From NCBI RefSeq assembly GCF_027587205.1, contig NZ_JAPDOD010000020.1, forward strand, positions 1 to 64,000: a DNA stretch of 64,000 bases, written 5' to 3'. Below are positions 37,047 through 44,972 of the stretch, piece after piece. This stretch comes from Solirubrobacter ginsenosidimutans. GTDB lineage: Bacteria; Actinomycetota; Thermoleophilia; Solirubrobacterales; Solirubrobacteraceae. Position numbers and translations under genes: made by a program. The first letter of the stretch is position 1; every line of letters begins with the position of its first letter. The notes beneath the pieces were generated by a model. The model was given only the letters and a program-made list of their open reading frames with translations. It was not told the DNA's origin and searched no databases.

Positions 37047-37238
37047 ATGGGCTCAATCCGCCGAATCTTCCGCCGCGAACCGGAATCCCTCAAAGGGATA
37101 CGGGAACGGTCGGCCGTGGTCCGGTCGGCGGAGATCGCCGGCCCGGCGTTCCCGCGCCCCGTCAGCGGTGAAGAGGCGCGCGCCGCATTGGAGCGCTCCC
37201 GCGCCCGCCGCGCCGCTGCGGGCCCTGGAACCGCCTAG
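37047..37238 (+). CDS. Small basic protein of unknown function (63 aa)
   Basis: MGSIRRIFRREPESLKGIRE is followed by an Ala/Arg-rich helix-forming C-terminus. ATG 37047 touches the preceding TAG, and AGGGA seven bases upstream is a good ribosome binding site, which is the main support. No domain is recognised. The last 4 bp overlap the convergent membrane-protein gene. Confidence 0.5.
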   Translation: MGSIRRIFRREPESLKGIRERSAVVRSAEIAGPAFPRPVSGEEARAALERSRARRAAAGPGTA

Positions 37239-38077
37239 AGGTTCCTGCGGTCCGGCAGGCCGATGCTGAGCGCGTAGGCGCTGAGTCCGACCAGCGCCGC
37301 CATCAGGGCGTACCACAGGGCGCCGCCGCTGACGTCGGCGTCGTGCAGGACGGGGAGCAGGAGCAGGAGCACGCTCCAGCAGCCGAGCGTGGCGTAGGGG
37401 ATGATCGCGTCGGCGGGGCGCCGCATCCCGATCGCGCAACTGATCAGCATCGTGCCGAACAGCGCGTACCAGGCGGCGACGGCGCGGGCGAGGAGCGGCG
37501 TCAGCGGCCACAGCCAGTGTTTGCCGAGATCGACGGGGGCGGCGAAGAGCGCGATCGCGCCCGCGAGGATGCCGGCGCCGAGGATGGCGCTGGCGATTCT
37601 TACGACGTTGAGCTTCGGGTCGGCCTGCGGCTCCGGGTCGGCGTTGGCGCGCTGGCGGAACACGAGGTAGGGCACCGCGAACGGCACGACCGCGTACACG
37701 AACGTCCACACCCAGGTGGGCGGGTAGTCGAACTTGAAGCGGTCGTTGTGGATCAGGGTCGCGGTGAAGAGGCTGGTCGCCAGCACCCAGAGCGCGATCG
37801 GCAACGTGGAGAACGTGCGCCAGCGGGTCGCGAACGCGAGCACGAGGCCGGTCGCGAGCGTGCCCGCGAGGAACCCCGCGCCGATGAACGCGGCGTTCAC
37901 GGGCGGCTTGATCGACCAGGCGTAGTGCGTCTCCGCCTGCGCGGGCAGGAAGTACAGGAAGAGGCCGTTGGCCGCCGCGAGGATCGCCAGCACCCAGATC
38001 CCGGCCCGCGTGAGCGGTTGCACCCGCCCCGCCACGCCCACGTTCACGACTGTTGAGTCCATCTGTGCCGTAGACAC
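37235..38077 (-). CDS. Polytopic membrane protein, unknown function
   Basis: The 280-aa product has about eight TMs, among them AGIWVLAILAAANGLFLYFL, AFIGAGFLAGTLATGLVLAF, ALWVLATSLFTATLI, WTFVYAVVPFAVPYLVF, ILGAGILAGAIALFAAPVDL and ALMAALVGLSAYALSIGL. No catalytic or transport signature is recognised. The ATG is well isolated; upstream lies a non-coding stretch with a nested palindrome. Confidence 0.75.
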   Translation of the reverse strand: MSTAQMDSTVVNVGVAGRVQPLTRAGIWVLAILAAANGLFLYFLPAQAETHYAWSIKPPVNAAFIGAGFLAGTLATGLVLAFATRWRTFSTLPIALWVLATSLFTATLIHNDRFKFDYPPTWVWTFVYAVVPFAVPYLVFRQRANADPEPQADPKLNVVRIASAILGAGILAGAIALFAAPVDLGKHWLWPLTPLLARAVAAWYALFGTMLISCAIGMRRPADAIIPYATLGCWSVLLLLLPVLHDADVSGGALWYALMAALVGLSAYALSIGLPDRRNL

Positions 38078-38166
38078 CAGAAGACCCTCCCAAATTCCCG
38101 CCCACGAGGAAAGGGGGGCAACACCACCCCCGAGAGTGAGGCGGGTGAACCCCAGCGCCCCTGTGA

Positions 38167-38236
38167 GGGGGTCAGACCCCTTAATATTGCGAGCCCAGTC
38201 CCAGAGCCAAAAGAATTGTTAAGGGGTCTGACCCCC
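38167..38236. repeat. Nested palindromic inverted repeat (MITE/REP-like)
   Basis: GGGGGTCAGACCCCTTAA (38167-38184) and TTAAGGGGTCTGACCCCC (38219-38236) are perfect 18-bp inverted repeats around a 34-nt spacer. Each arm is itself a palindrome (GGGGTCAGACCCC). The element sits in the 195-bp non-coding gap 38078-38272 between divergent genes; the rest of that gap shows no gene. The spacer is visibly A-rich compared with its GC-rich surroundings, which suggests a mobile or recombinational origin. Confidence 0.75.
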
Positions 38237-38272
38237 CTTTGGTGGGTGCTGGTCGGGTGAGACCAAGGTGGG

Positions 38273-39595
38273 GTGTCGCGGGCGGGCGTTCGGATCGACC
38301 GTGGGTGGGTGCCTCGGAACTGGATCTGGGTCTTGGTGGCGGTCACGCTCGTGGGTGGGGTGCTGCGGGCGCGGGTGGCGCTGGAACCCAACGGGCGCCA
38401 GTCGGCCGACGAGCACTCCTACGTGAACGTGGCGCTCGGCCTCGCCGATCGTGGGCGCTACGGGAGGCAGAGCCTGCACTGGCCGCCGGGCGCGCCGGTG
38501 GCGTTCGCGGTCGCGGCGAAGCTGAGCGGGCGGGTGCAGCGGGGGCCGGTGCCCGACATCCCCGCCGCGTACTGGGTCCAGTGGCTGGCGGGCACGGCGC
38601 TGATCCCGCTCGCGTTCGCCCTCGCGGTCGCGACGTGCCGCGCCGCCACGCCGCTCCCACGCGGGGCGCTGTGGGCCGGACTCGTGGCCGCGGTCGCCGT
38701 CGCGACCTACCCGCCGCTGATCGACGCGACGGGTGACCTGCTGTCAGAGCCGCTCGGGGCGCTGTGGTTGACCGCGGCGCTGCTCGCGCTCGCGTGCCGG
38801 CGACCGGCCCTCGGCGGCGCGCTGCTCGCCGCCGCGGTGCTCACGCGGGCGAACCTGCTGGTGCTGATCCCGGTGCTCACGGTCGTCCTCGGGCGGCGCG
38901 GTGGGCTGCGGTTCGCGGTGGCGGCGATCGTGCCGGTCGCGGCGTGGTCGCTGCACGTCGGCGCACCGGTCACGACCGGCGGCGGGAGCTCGCTGTTCGT
39001 CGGCACCTACTTGCCCGGCCACGGCACGCTCCCCGGCGCCAAGCGGGCGCTGAAGGCGGAGACGATCCGGTTCGCGCCCGAGCTGAGGGGGCGCCACGCG
39101 AGGGATCTGCCGGGCGAGCGGGTGATGGACGCGGTCGCCGCGCGGCGACCGGCGAGCGATCGGGACACCGCGCTGCGCGACGCGGCGCTCGCGAACCTCG
39201 CCACCTACCCGCGCGAGCACCCCGGGCGCTTCGCGGCGATGGTGGCGGGCAAGCTGCCGCGGCTGTGGCTCGGGCCGGCACGCGGCGAAGGCCGCACGCC
39301 CGCGGTGCTGCGGCTCTGGCACGCGCTGCTCGTGCTCGCGGCGTTCGCGGGCATCCTCGCCGGACGCAACCGGACGATGCTCGCCGTGCTGGTCGCGCTC
39401 ACGCTCTTCCATCTGCTCGCGGGCGCGATGCCCCGCTACGCGCTCCCGCTCCTGCCCGCGCTGATCGCGACCGGCTGCGCGGGCTGGGCGCAACGCCGGC
39501 TCGATGCGGGCGGCGCCCACCGTCTCGCACCGCTCGAGCGCGCCGCGGACCGGGAAGTGACGCCCCGTCCGGTGGGCGCGCCGATACAGGCTTAG
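38273..39595 (+). CDS. GT-C fold glycosyltransferase-like membrane protein (PMT/ArnT type)
   Basis: The protein is 440 aa with about ten TMs. After TM1 (WIWVLVAVTLVGGVLRARVA) the first loop carries GRQSADEHSYVNVALGLADR, the DE(H/Y)xY acidic motif expected of lipid-phosphate-sugar-dependent GT-C enzymes, then LHWPPGAPVAFAVAAKL (WPPG). LLAAAVLTRANLLVLIPVL and LFHLLAGAMPRYALPLLPAL are also typical of GT39/ArnT relatives. The acceptor is unknown. GTG 38273 is 37 bp after the nested repeat. The stop overlaps the convergent TPP-enzyme stop by 4 bp. Confidence 0.75.
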   Translation: MSRAGVRIDRGWVPRNWIWVLVAVTLVGGVLRARVALEPNGRQSADEHSYVNVALGLADRGRYGRQSLHWPPGAPVAFAVAAKLSGRVQRGPVPDIPAAYWVQWLAGTALIPLAFALAVATCRAATPLPRGALWAGLVAAVAVATYPPLIDATGDLLSEPLGALWLTAALLALACRRPALGGALLAAAVLTRANLLVLIPVLTVVLGRRGGLRFAVAAIVPVAAWSLHVGAPVTTGGGSSLFVGTYLPGHGTLPGAKRALKAETIRFAPELRGRHARDLPGERVMDAVAARRPASDRDTALRDAALANLATYPREHPGRFAAMVAGKLPRLWLGPARGEGRTPAVLRLWHALLVLAAFAGILAGRNRTMLAVLVALTLFHLLAGAMPRYALPLLPALIATGCAGWAQRRLDAGGAHRLAPLERAADREVTPRPVGAPIQA

Positions 39596-41319
39596 CCGCG
39601 CACGACTTCGAGCGTGCGCGCGTACTCGGCGCCGCTGATGCGCGCGTCGATCAGCGCCGGGCCTTCGCTCGCGGCCGCCTCGCGGATCGCCAGCCGAAGC
39701 GCCGCCTCCTCCTCGACGACCCAGCTCGCCACGCCGAGCCCTTCGGCCACGGTGGCGAAGCCGACCGGGCCGAAGTCCAGCCGGGCGCGATCGTGGCCCT
39801 TGGCCTCGTGCTTGATCCGGATCAGGCTGAGGCTCGCGTCGTCGAGCACGACCACCAGGACGCGGGCGCCGAGCCGCACCGCCGTCTCGAGCTCGAACGC
39901 CCCGTAGGCCATCCCGCCGTCCCCGGTGATGGCGACCGCGAGCCCGTCACGCGCCGCGGCGATCGCGGACGGCACCGCGAACCCCATCGTCGCCAGGCCG
40001 TTGGAGATCAGGAACCGGCGCGGCGCGTGCGCGCGCCAGAACCAGGTCGCGGGGAACATGTGCGCGCCGGCGTCGACCGCGACGGGCGTGTCGGCCGGCA
40101 GCTCATGGACGAGCGCCTCGATCACCCGCCAGCCGGTCAGGGCGCTGTCGGACTCGATCCGGAGCGCGCTCAGCGCCTGCTCGCGATGCGCGCCGGCATC
40201 GCCCCACTGCCGCGAACCCGGCAGCCGCTCGGTGAGCTCGGCGACGCCGGTCGCGAGGTCGCCGATCCAGGTCACTGCGGGCGCGCCGTAGTCGGCGCCG
40301 AGCGCGCACGTCCGCAGGGCGAACACGGGCGCGCTGTGGGGCCACGACTTGGTCAGGAGCTCGACGGGGTCGAGCCCGACGGTGAGGATCGCGTCCGCGG
40401 CGTCGAGCAACGGCGCCTCGAGCGCCCCGCCCGTGAGGATGCCGGCCCAGAGCGGGTGCCGCTCGTCGAGGACGCCCTTGGCCTTGTACGTGGTGAGGAC
40501 CGGCGCCCCGAGCCGCTCGGCGAGCTCTTGCAGCGCCCCGTCGCTGAGGGCGCGGGAGGCCTCCAGGCCGGCCAGCAGGACGGGATGGCGGGCGGGGGAG
40601 AGCGCGTCGGCGATCGCGGCGAGGTCGGCGCCGTGGGGCGAAGCGGCGGGCGGCGCGGCCGGGTCGGCACCACGGGGCGGCGCGGAGTGGACGGGCGGAG
40701 CGGCGCAGCCGTCGCCGAGCGGCGCCGCGAGGTCGGCGCCGGGCGGAGCGCCGAGCGGCGCGGCGGGGTCGGCGCCGTGGGGCGTAGCGGCGAGATCGGC
40801 GTCGTGGGGCGGCGCGGCGACCGCGACCTCCCCACCCACCGTGCGCGGCATGTCGAGGTGCACCGCCCCGCAGGGCGCCGCGGACGCCACCGCCAGCGCG
40901 TGGTCGAGCAGCGCGCCCACCCCGCGAGCACCCACCGTCGCCGACCACTTGACGACCGGCGCGAGCAGCGCGCGCTGGTCGAGGATCTGGTGGCCCGTGG
41001 TCGTGAGCTCGGCGTCGGTGTAGCGGTCGGACAACACGATCAGCGGCACGCGATCCAGATGCGCGTGGGCGACGCCGTTGACGACGCTCGTCAGGCCTGG
41101 GCCGTTACCCACCACGACGACGCCGGGCACGCCGGAGAGCTCCGCGGTCGCGCACGCCATCAGCGCCGCCGACACCTCGGTGTGGCTCAGCACGAACTCG
41201 ATCCCCACCGACGAGAACGCCTCGATCAGGTCGAGGTTGCTCCCTCCGCCCGGGAAGCCGAACGCGCGCGACACGCCGCCCGCGGCCAGCCGCGCGGCGA
41301 TGAGCTCGGCGACCGTCAA
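39592..41319 (-). CDS. Thiamine-diphosphate-dependent enzyme (acetolactate synthase / benzoylformate decarboxylase-like)
   Basis: The 575-aa protein has the three-domain ThDP layout. The Pyr domain has the catalytic Glu in FVLSHTEVSAALMACATAEL and GVPGVVVVGNGPGLTSVVNG. The central domain follows an Ala/Pro/Gly-rich linker made of imperfect PHGADPAAP-type repeats (about residues 165-233). The PP domain has ITGDGGMAYGAFELETAV with the metal-binding GDG. The usual final Asn-Asn of the ThDP motif is Asp-Asp (VVVLDDASLSLIRIKHEAKG). The reaction is not determined: acetolactate synthase or a 2-oxoacid decarboxylase. The start overlaps the acetoacetyl-CoA synthetase end by 4 bp, so the two form an operon. 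Confidence 0.85.
   Translation of the reverse strand: MTVAELIAARLAAGGVSRAFGFPGGGSNLDLIEAFSSVGIEFVLSHTEVSAALMACATAELSGVPGVVVVGNGPGLTSVVNGVAHAHLDRVPLIVLSDRYTDAELTTTGHQILDQRALLAPVVKWSATVGARGVGALLDHALAVASAAPCGAVHLDMPRTVGGEVAVAAPPHDADLAATPHGADPAAPLGAPPGADLAAPLGDGCAAPPVHSAPPRGADPAAPPAASPHGADLAAIADALSPARHPVLLAGLEASRALSDGALQELAERLGAPVLTTYKAKGVLDERHPLWAGILTGGALEAPLLDAADAILTVGLDPVELLTKSWPHSAPVFALRTCALGADYGAPAVTWIGDLATGVAELTERLPGSRQWGDAGAHREQALSALRIESDSALTGWRVIEALVHELPADTPVAVDAGAHMFPATWFWRAHAPRRFLISNGLATMGFAVPSAIAAARDGLAVAITGDGGMAYGAFELETAVRLGARVLVVVLDDASLSLIRIKHEAKGHDRARLDFGPVGFATVAEGLGVASWVVEEEAALRLAIREAAASEGPALIDARISGAEYARTLEVVRG
40615..40830. repeat. Degenerate tandem repeat inside the TPP-enzyme linker
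   Basis: About 215 bp of imperfect ~27-bp repeats, recurring as GTCGGCGCCGTGGGGCG-like blocks on the plus strand, encode the Ala/Pro/Gly/Asp-rich linker of the minus-strand TPP gene. The repeat stays in frame throughout, so it reads as a coding expansion by slippage rather than an insertion. Confidence 0.65.
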
Positions 41320-43214
41320 GCCCGCGCGGCGGCGAGTTCCACGAACGGGTCCAGCGCCGCGGGGTTCGCCAGCGAGTCCCGCGCCGCGGCCTTCTCGGGC
41401 GGCATCCCCATCAGGATCCGCTTGACCGGGAGCTCGAGGACCTTGCCGCTGAGCGTCCGCGGCACCTCGTCGATCGCGATGACCTCGGACGGCACGTGGC
41501 GCGGGGAGCAGTCCTCGCGCACCCGCTTGCGGATCTCCGCGATCACCTCGTCGGTCAGCGGCGCGCCGTCACGCATGACCACGAACAGCGGCATCCAGGC
41601 GTCGGCGCCCTCCACCGGGATGTCGACCACCAGCGCGTCGACCAGCGCATCGACGGCCAGCACCGCGCGGTAGATCTCGGCCGTGCCCATTCGGATGCCG
41701 CCGCGGTTGATCGTCGCGTCCGAGCGGCCGCTGATGATCGCGGTGCCGCGCTCGGTGATCTCGATCCAGTCCCCGTGGCGCCACACGCCGGGGTAGGTGT
41801 CGAAGTACGCCTCGCGGTAGCGCGAGCCGTCCTCGTCGCCCCAGAAGTAGATCGGCATCGAGGGCATCGGCTCGGTCAGGACCAGCTCGCCGACCTGACC
41901 CACGTGGGCCACGCCCTCGGGGTCCCAGGACTCGATCGCGGCGCCCAGCGCCCGCGCCTGCAGCTCGCCCTCGTAGACCGGCTCCAGCGGCGTCCCGCCC
42001 ACGAACGCCGTGCAGAGGTCGGTGCCGCCGCTGGTCGAGAACAGCCAGGTGTCGGCGCCGACGTGCTCATACACCCACCGGAACCCCTCGGGAGAGAGCG
42101 GCGAACCGGTCGAGCCGACCGCCTTCAACGCCGAAAGGTCGCGCCCGGAAGCCGGCTCGATCCCCGCCTTCATGCACGACCCGATGTACGACGCGCTCGT
42201 TCCGAACGTCGTCATCCGCGTCCGCGCCGCGAAGTCCCACAGCACATTGAGATCCGGGTAGCCGGGCGAGCCGTCGAACAGGAGCACGGTCGCCTCGGTC
42301 AAGAGCCCCGAGACGATGAAGTTCCACATCATCCAGCCGGTCGTCGTGAACCAGAACAACCGGTCGCCCGCCTGCGCGTCGAGGTGCAGGTGCAGCATCT
42401 TCAGGTGCTCGAGGAGGATCCCGCCCTGGGACTGCACGATCGCCTTCGGCAAGCCGGTCGTCCCCGACGAGTAGAGCACCCAGAGCGGGTGCTCGAACGG
42501 CACGCGCTCGAAGGTCAGCGCCTCGTTGGAGGCCGTCAACGCGGTCCAGCTCTCCTCGCCGACGACAAAGGTCCCACCCAGACCGGGCATCGCGTCGATG
42601 ACCGCGTCCAGCGCTTCGCTGCGGTCGAACTCGCGTCCGTTGTAGCGGTACTTGCGCACGGCCAACAGCACCTTCGGCGAGATCTGCTCGAAGCGGTCGA
42701 TCACGCTGCGCGCCCCGAAGTCCGGCGAGCAGGACGACCACACCGCACCCAGCGAGGCGCAGGCCAGGAACGCCGCCGCGGTCTCGGGGATGTTGGGCAT
42801 GTAGGCGACGACGCGGTCGCCACGCCCGACGCCCTGCGCCCGCAGCCCGGCGGCGATCCGCTGCGTCAGCTCCCGCAGCTCGCCCCAGGTCCATTCCACG
42901 TCCTCGCGATCCTCGCCGCCCGCGATCAGCGCCGGCGCGTCGTCGGAGCGCCCGCGGAACGCGTGCTCGGCGTAGTTGACGGTCGTCCCCGGGAACCACT
43001 CCGCGCCGGGCATCTTCCGCGACGCCAGCACGGTGTCGCCGCGCTCGCCGACCTCGAAGCGATCCCAGATCGAGCCCCAGAAGCCGTCGAGGTCCTGGAC
43101 CGACCAGCGCTGCAGGTCTCCGTAGGTCTCGAAGCCCCGCTCGCGCATGTATTTCGCCATGGTGGCGCGCTCGAGCAGCTCGGTCGGAGGGGTCCAGAGG
43201 ATCGGCGGGGTCAT
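41316..43214 (-). CDS. Acetoacetyl-CoA synthetase
   Basis: It forms acetoacetyl-CoA from acetoacetate, ATP and CoA. The 632-aa ANL enzyme starts MTPPILWTPPTELLERATMA with YMRERGFETYGDLQRWSVQD, the N-terminus of this subgroup. It contains LWVLYSSGTTGLPKAIVQSQ, TTTGWMMWNFIVSGLL and FSTSGGTDLCTAFVGG, all typical of AACS rather than acetyl-CoA synthetase. The C-terminal Lys is in RTLSGKVLELPVKRI. ATG 43214 is only 8 bp from the divergent HipA-like start. It lies upstream of the TPP enzyme in the same operon. Confidence 0.92.
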   Translation of the reverse strand: MTPPILWTPPTELLERATMAKYMRERGFETYGDLQRWSVQDLDGFWGSIWDRFEVGERGDTVLASRKMPGAEWFPGTTVNYAEHAFRGRSDDAPALIAGGEDREDVEWTWGELRELTQRIAAGLRAQGVGRGDRVVAYMPNIPETAAAFLACASLGAVWSSCSPDFGARSVIDRFEQISPKVLLAVRKYRYNGREFDRSEALDAVIDAMPGLGGTFVVGEESWTALTASNEALTFERVPFEHPLWVLYSSGTTGLPKAIVQSQGGILLEHLKMLHLHLDAQAGDRLFWFTTTGWMMWNFIVSGLLTEATVLLFDGSPGYPDLNVLWDFAARTRMTTFGTSASYIGSCMKAGIEPASGRDLSALKAVGSTGSPLSPEGFRWVYEHVGADTWLFSTSGGTDLCTAFVGGTPLEPVYEGELQARALGAAIESWDPEGVAHVGQVGELVLTEPMPSMPIYFWGDEDGSRYREAYFDTYPGVWRHGDWIEITERGTAIISGRSDATINRGGIRMGTAEIYRAVLAVDALVDALVVDIPVEGADAWMPLFVVMRDGAPLTDEVIAEIRKRVREDCSPRHVPSEVIAIDEVPRTLSGKVLELPVKRILMGMPPEKAAARDSLANPAALDPFVELAAARA

Positions 43215-43222
43215 CGTCAGCC

Positions 43223-43963
43223 ATGATGCCATCCGTGCTGCGCACCGTGACCGCCACGCGTTACGTGACGCCCCTTCGGGAGGGAGGCTCGCTCCCGGGC
43301 ATCGTCGAGGCCGACGACGACGGCCTGTACGTCCTGAAGTTCCGCGGCGCGGGCCAGGGCCCGAAGGCGCTCGCGGCGGAGATCGTCGCGGGGGAACTCG
43401 CCCGCGACCTGGGTCTCCCGATCCCCGAGTTGGTGCTGATCGACCTGGACCCGGCGCTCGGCGCGGCCGAGCCCGACCCCGAGATCCAGGAGCTGATCGC
43501 GGCGAGCGAGGGGATCAACCTCGGCGTCGACTTCCTCCCCGGCTCGCTGCCCTACAACCCCGCCCAGCCGCCCGATCCCGAGCTCGCGGCGAACATCGTC
43601 TGGCTCGACTCGCTCGTGACCAACGTGGACCGCACGCCGCGCAATCCGAACCTGCTGCGCTGGCACTCCAACCTGTACCTGATCGACCACGGCGCGGCCC
43701 TGTACGCCTTCCACGCGCCGGACCCGCTCGACCGCGCCCGCGGCACCTTCCCCGCGATCCGCGACCACGTCCTGCTGGGCGAGGCGGGCTCGATCGTCGA
43801 CGCGGATACGCGCCTCGCCGGCAAGGCCGATCCCGCGCCCGCGGCCGCGCTGGTGCCGGAAGCGTGGGCGGACGGCCTCCCCTACGCGGAGTTCCTGGCC
43901 AAGCGCCTGGAGGGCCCGCGCGAGTGGGTCGACGAGGCCGAGCGGGCGCGGGAAGCGCGATGA
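43223..43963 (+). CDS. HipA-like kinase family protein
   Basis: The 246-aa protein has a HipA/CtkA-like kinase fold in compact form. LYVLKFRGAGQGPKALAAEI (ATP-site Lys and Glu-bearing helix) is followed by the catalytic loop SLVTNVDRTPRNPNLL (Asp and Asn) and the DFG-equivalent LYLIDHGAALY. It lacks the HipA N-terminal subdomain and there is no HipB-type HTH partner. It overlaps by 4 bp a DUF3037 gene, a pairing I know from other bacterial genomes. Substrate and cellular role are unknown. ATG 43226 is an equal alternative start. Confidence 0.82.
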   Translation: MMPSVLRTVTATRYVTPLREGGSLPGIVEADDDGLYVLKFRGAGQGPKALAAEIVAGELARDLGLPIPELVLIDLDPALGAAEPDPEIQELIAASEGINLGVDFLPGSLPYNPAQPPDPELAANIVWLDSLVTNVDRTPRNPNLLRWHSNLYLIDHGAALYAFHAPDPLDRARGTFPAIRDHVLLGEAGSIVDADTRLAGKADPAPAAALVPEAWADGLPYAEFLAKRLEGPREWVDEAERAREAR

Positions 43964-44346
43964 CGAAGCGCCAGCCCTTCCAGTACGCCGCGCTGCGGAT
44001 CATCCCGCGCGTCGAGCGCGGCGAGGCGGTCAACGCCGGCGTCGTGCTGTTCTGCCGCCCGCTGCGCTTCCTCGGCGCCCGCACCCACCTCGACGAGCCG
44101 TTGCTCGCGGCGCTCTCGCCCGGCTGTGACGCCGGGGAGGTCCGGCAGCTGCTGACGACGATCGAGCACATCGCCCACGGCGACCCCCAGGGCGGCGCGA
44201 TCGCGCAGCTCCCGGCGAGCGAGCGCTTCCACTGGCTCGTCGCGCCCGCGAGCACGATCGTCCAGGCCGGCCCGGTCCACACGGGTCTCACGAGCGAGCC
44301 CGAGGCCGAGCTCGATCGCTTGTTCGGGAAACTCGTCGAGCGGTGA
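43960..44346 (+). CDS. DUF3037 protein
   Basis: The 128-aa protein is diagnosed by FQYAALRIIPRVERGEAVNA (start of DUF3037), GVVLFCRPLRFLGARTHLDE and the middle SERFHWLVAPASTIVQAGPV. No catalytic residues are known for the family. ATG 43960 overlaps the kinase TGA (ATGA), so the two are translated together in a fixed ratio. An ECF-type promoter for the next genes begins 3 bp after its stop. Confidence 0.88.
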   Translation: MTKRQPFQYAALRIIPRVERGEAVNAGVVLFCRPLRFLGARTHLDEPLLAALSPGCDAGEVRQLLTTIEHIAHGDPQGGAIAQLPASERFHWLVAPASTIVQAGPVHTGLTSEPEAELDRLFGKLVER

Positions 44347-44348
44347 GT

Positions 44349-44375
44349 GGAACTTTCCGCTCTCGGGAAACGTAT
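44349..44375 (+). promoter_or_regulatory. Candidate ECF-sigma promoter
   Basis: GGAAC (44349-44353), a 17-bp spacer and CGTAT (44371-44375) match the GGAAC-N16/17-CGT consensus of ECF-controlled promoters. It would drive the zinc-ribbon/sugar-dehydrogenase/hydrolase operon starting at 44430. A second, housekeeping-like -10 (TAGACT, 44411-44416) lies closer to the gene. Two ECF-type sigma genes lie within 15 kb on either side. Confidence 0.5.
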
Positions 44376-44429
44376 ACAGAAGCATGCGTCGTGGCGACCG
44401 GATGAGTGCCTAGACTCGAACGCTCGGAA

Positions 44430-44972
44430 ATGCCTTACCTGTCGTGTTCCAGTTGTGGCTTGCGGACATACGCCGTGAGCGAGGGGACGTGCCCCTCATG
44501 CCTGACGCCGCTGCGTCGTCCGAATCCTCCGGCAGGGCCGCGGCCCGCCGCTCTGGATCGTGACGGCCAGGTGCGCGCCAAGCTCGCGATGGCGTGTCGC
44601 GAGCTCGACGCGGATGCCGCGCTGCTCTCGGAGATCCGCGCGGGTCGCGAGAACGTCCGCTGGGGCGCTGGGGAAGCCGGCTACGTCGGCATCTCGATGC
44701 TCTTGAGCGACACGGTCTGCGGCCGCCTGCTCGACGGCCGGATCGGCAACATCGTCTCCGACGCCACGCTCGAGGAGTCGCTCAACCAGCTCGCGGGTGT
44801 CACGGACGGCACCGTCCGCGCCTACATCGGTGTCCCGTTCGAGACCGAGGACGCGCGCGCCTACGTGCTGTGCTGCCTCGCGCGGGAGGCGCGGCCGGAT
44901 CTCGGCGAGGCTGACGTCCGCTTCCTGCAGGGCGTCGCCGAGAGCCTGCGGCCGCTGCTCGAGACTTCGTGA
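44430..44972 (+). CDS. Zinc-ribbon protein with GAF-like sensor domain
   Basis: The product (180 aa) begins MPYLSCSSCGLRTYAVSEGT with a second CPSC, a small two-CxxC zinc ribbon (residues 6-28). A GAF-like domain follows (AYIGVPFETEDARAYVLCCL; FLQGVAESLRPLLE). No HTH or enzymatic motif is seen. ATG 44430 lies 14 bp after TAGACT; GTG 44406 is a less likely start. The TGA overlaps the sugar dehydrogenase GTG. Confidence 0.7.
   Translation: MPYLSCSSCGLRTYAVSEGTCPSCLTPLRRPNPPAGPRPAALDRDGQVRAKLAMACRELDADAALLSEIRAGRENVRWGAGEAGYVGISMLLSDTVCGRLLDGRIGNIVSDATLEESLNQLAGVTDGTVRAYIGVPFETEDARAYVLCCLAREARPDLGEADVRFLQGVAESLRPLLETS

Noticed and set aside
40615..40830. Possible CRISPR array in the TPP gene
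   Set aside because: Repeat units are degenerate, contiguous and coding; no unique spacers.
38764..41673. Long plus-strand open frame (about 969 codons)
   Set aside because: It is antisense to the TPP enzyme and reads as Arg/Ala/Gly-rich high-GC shadow with no domain.
43147..43959. Plus-strand frame extending DUF3037 upstream
   Set aside because: It is a shadow of the HipA-like kinase; DUF3037 homology begins at ATG 43960.
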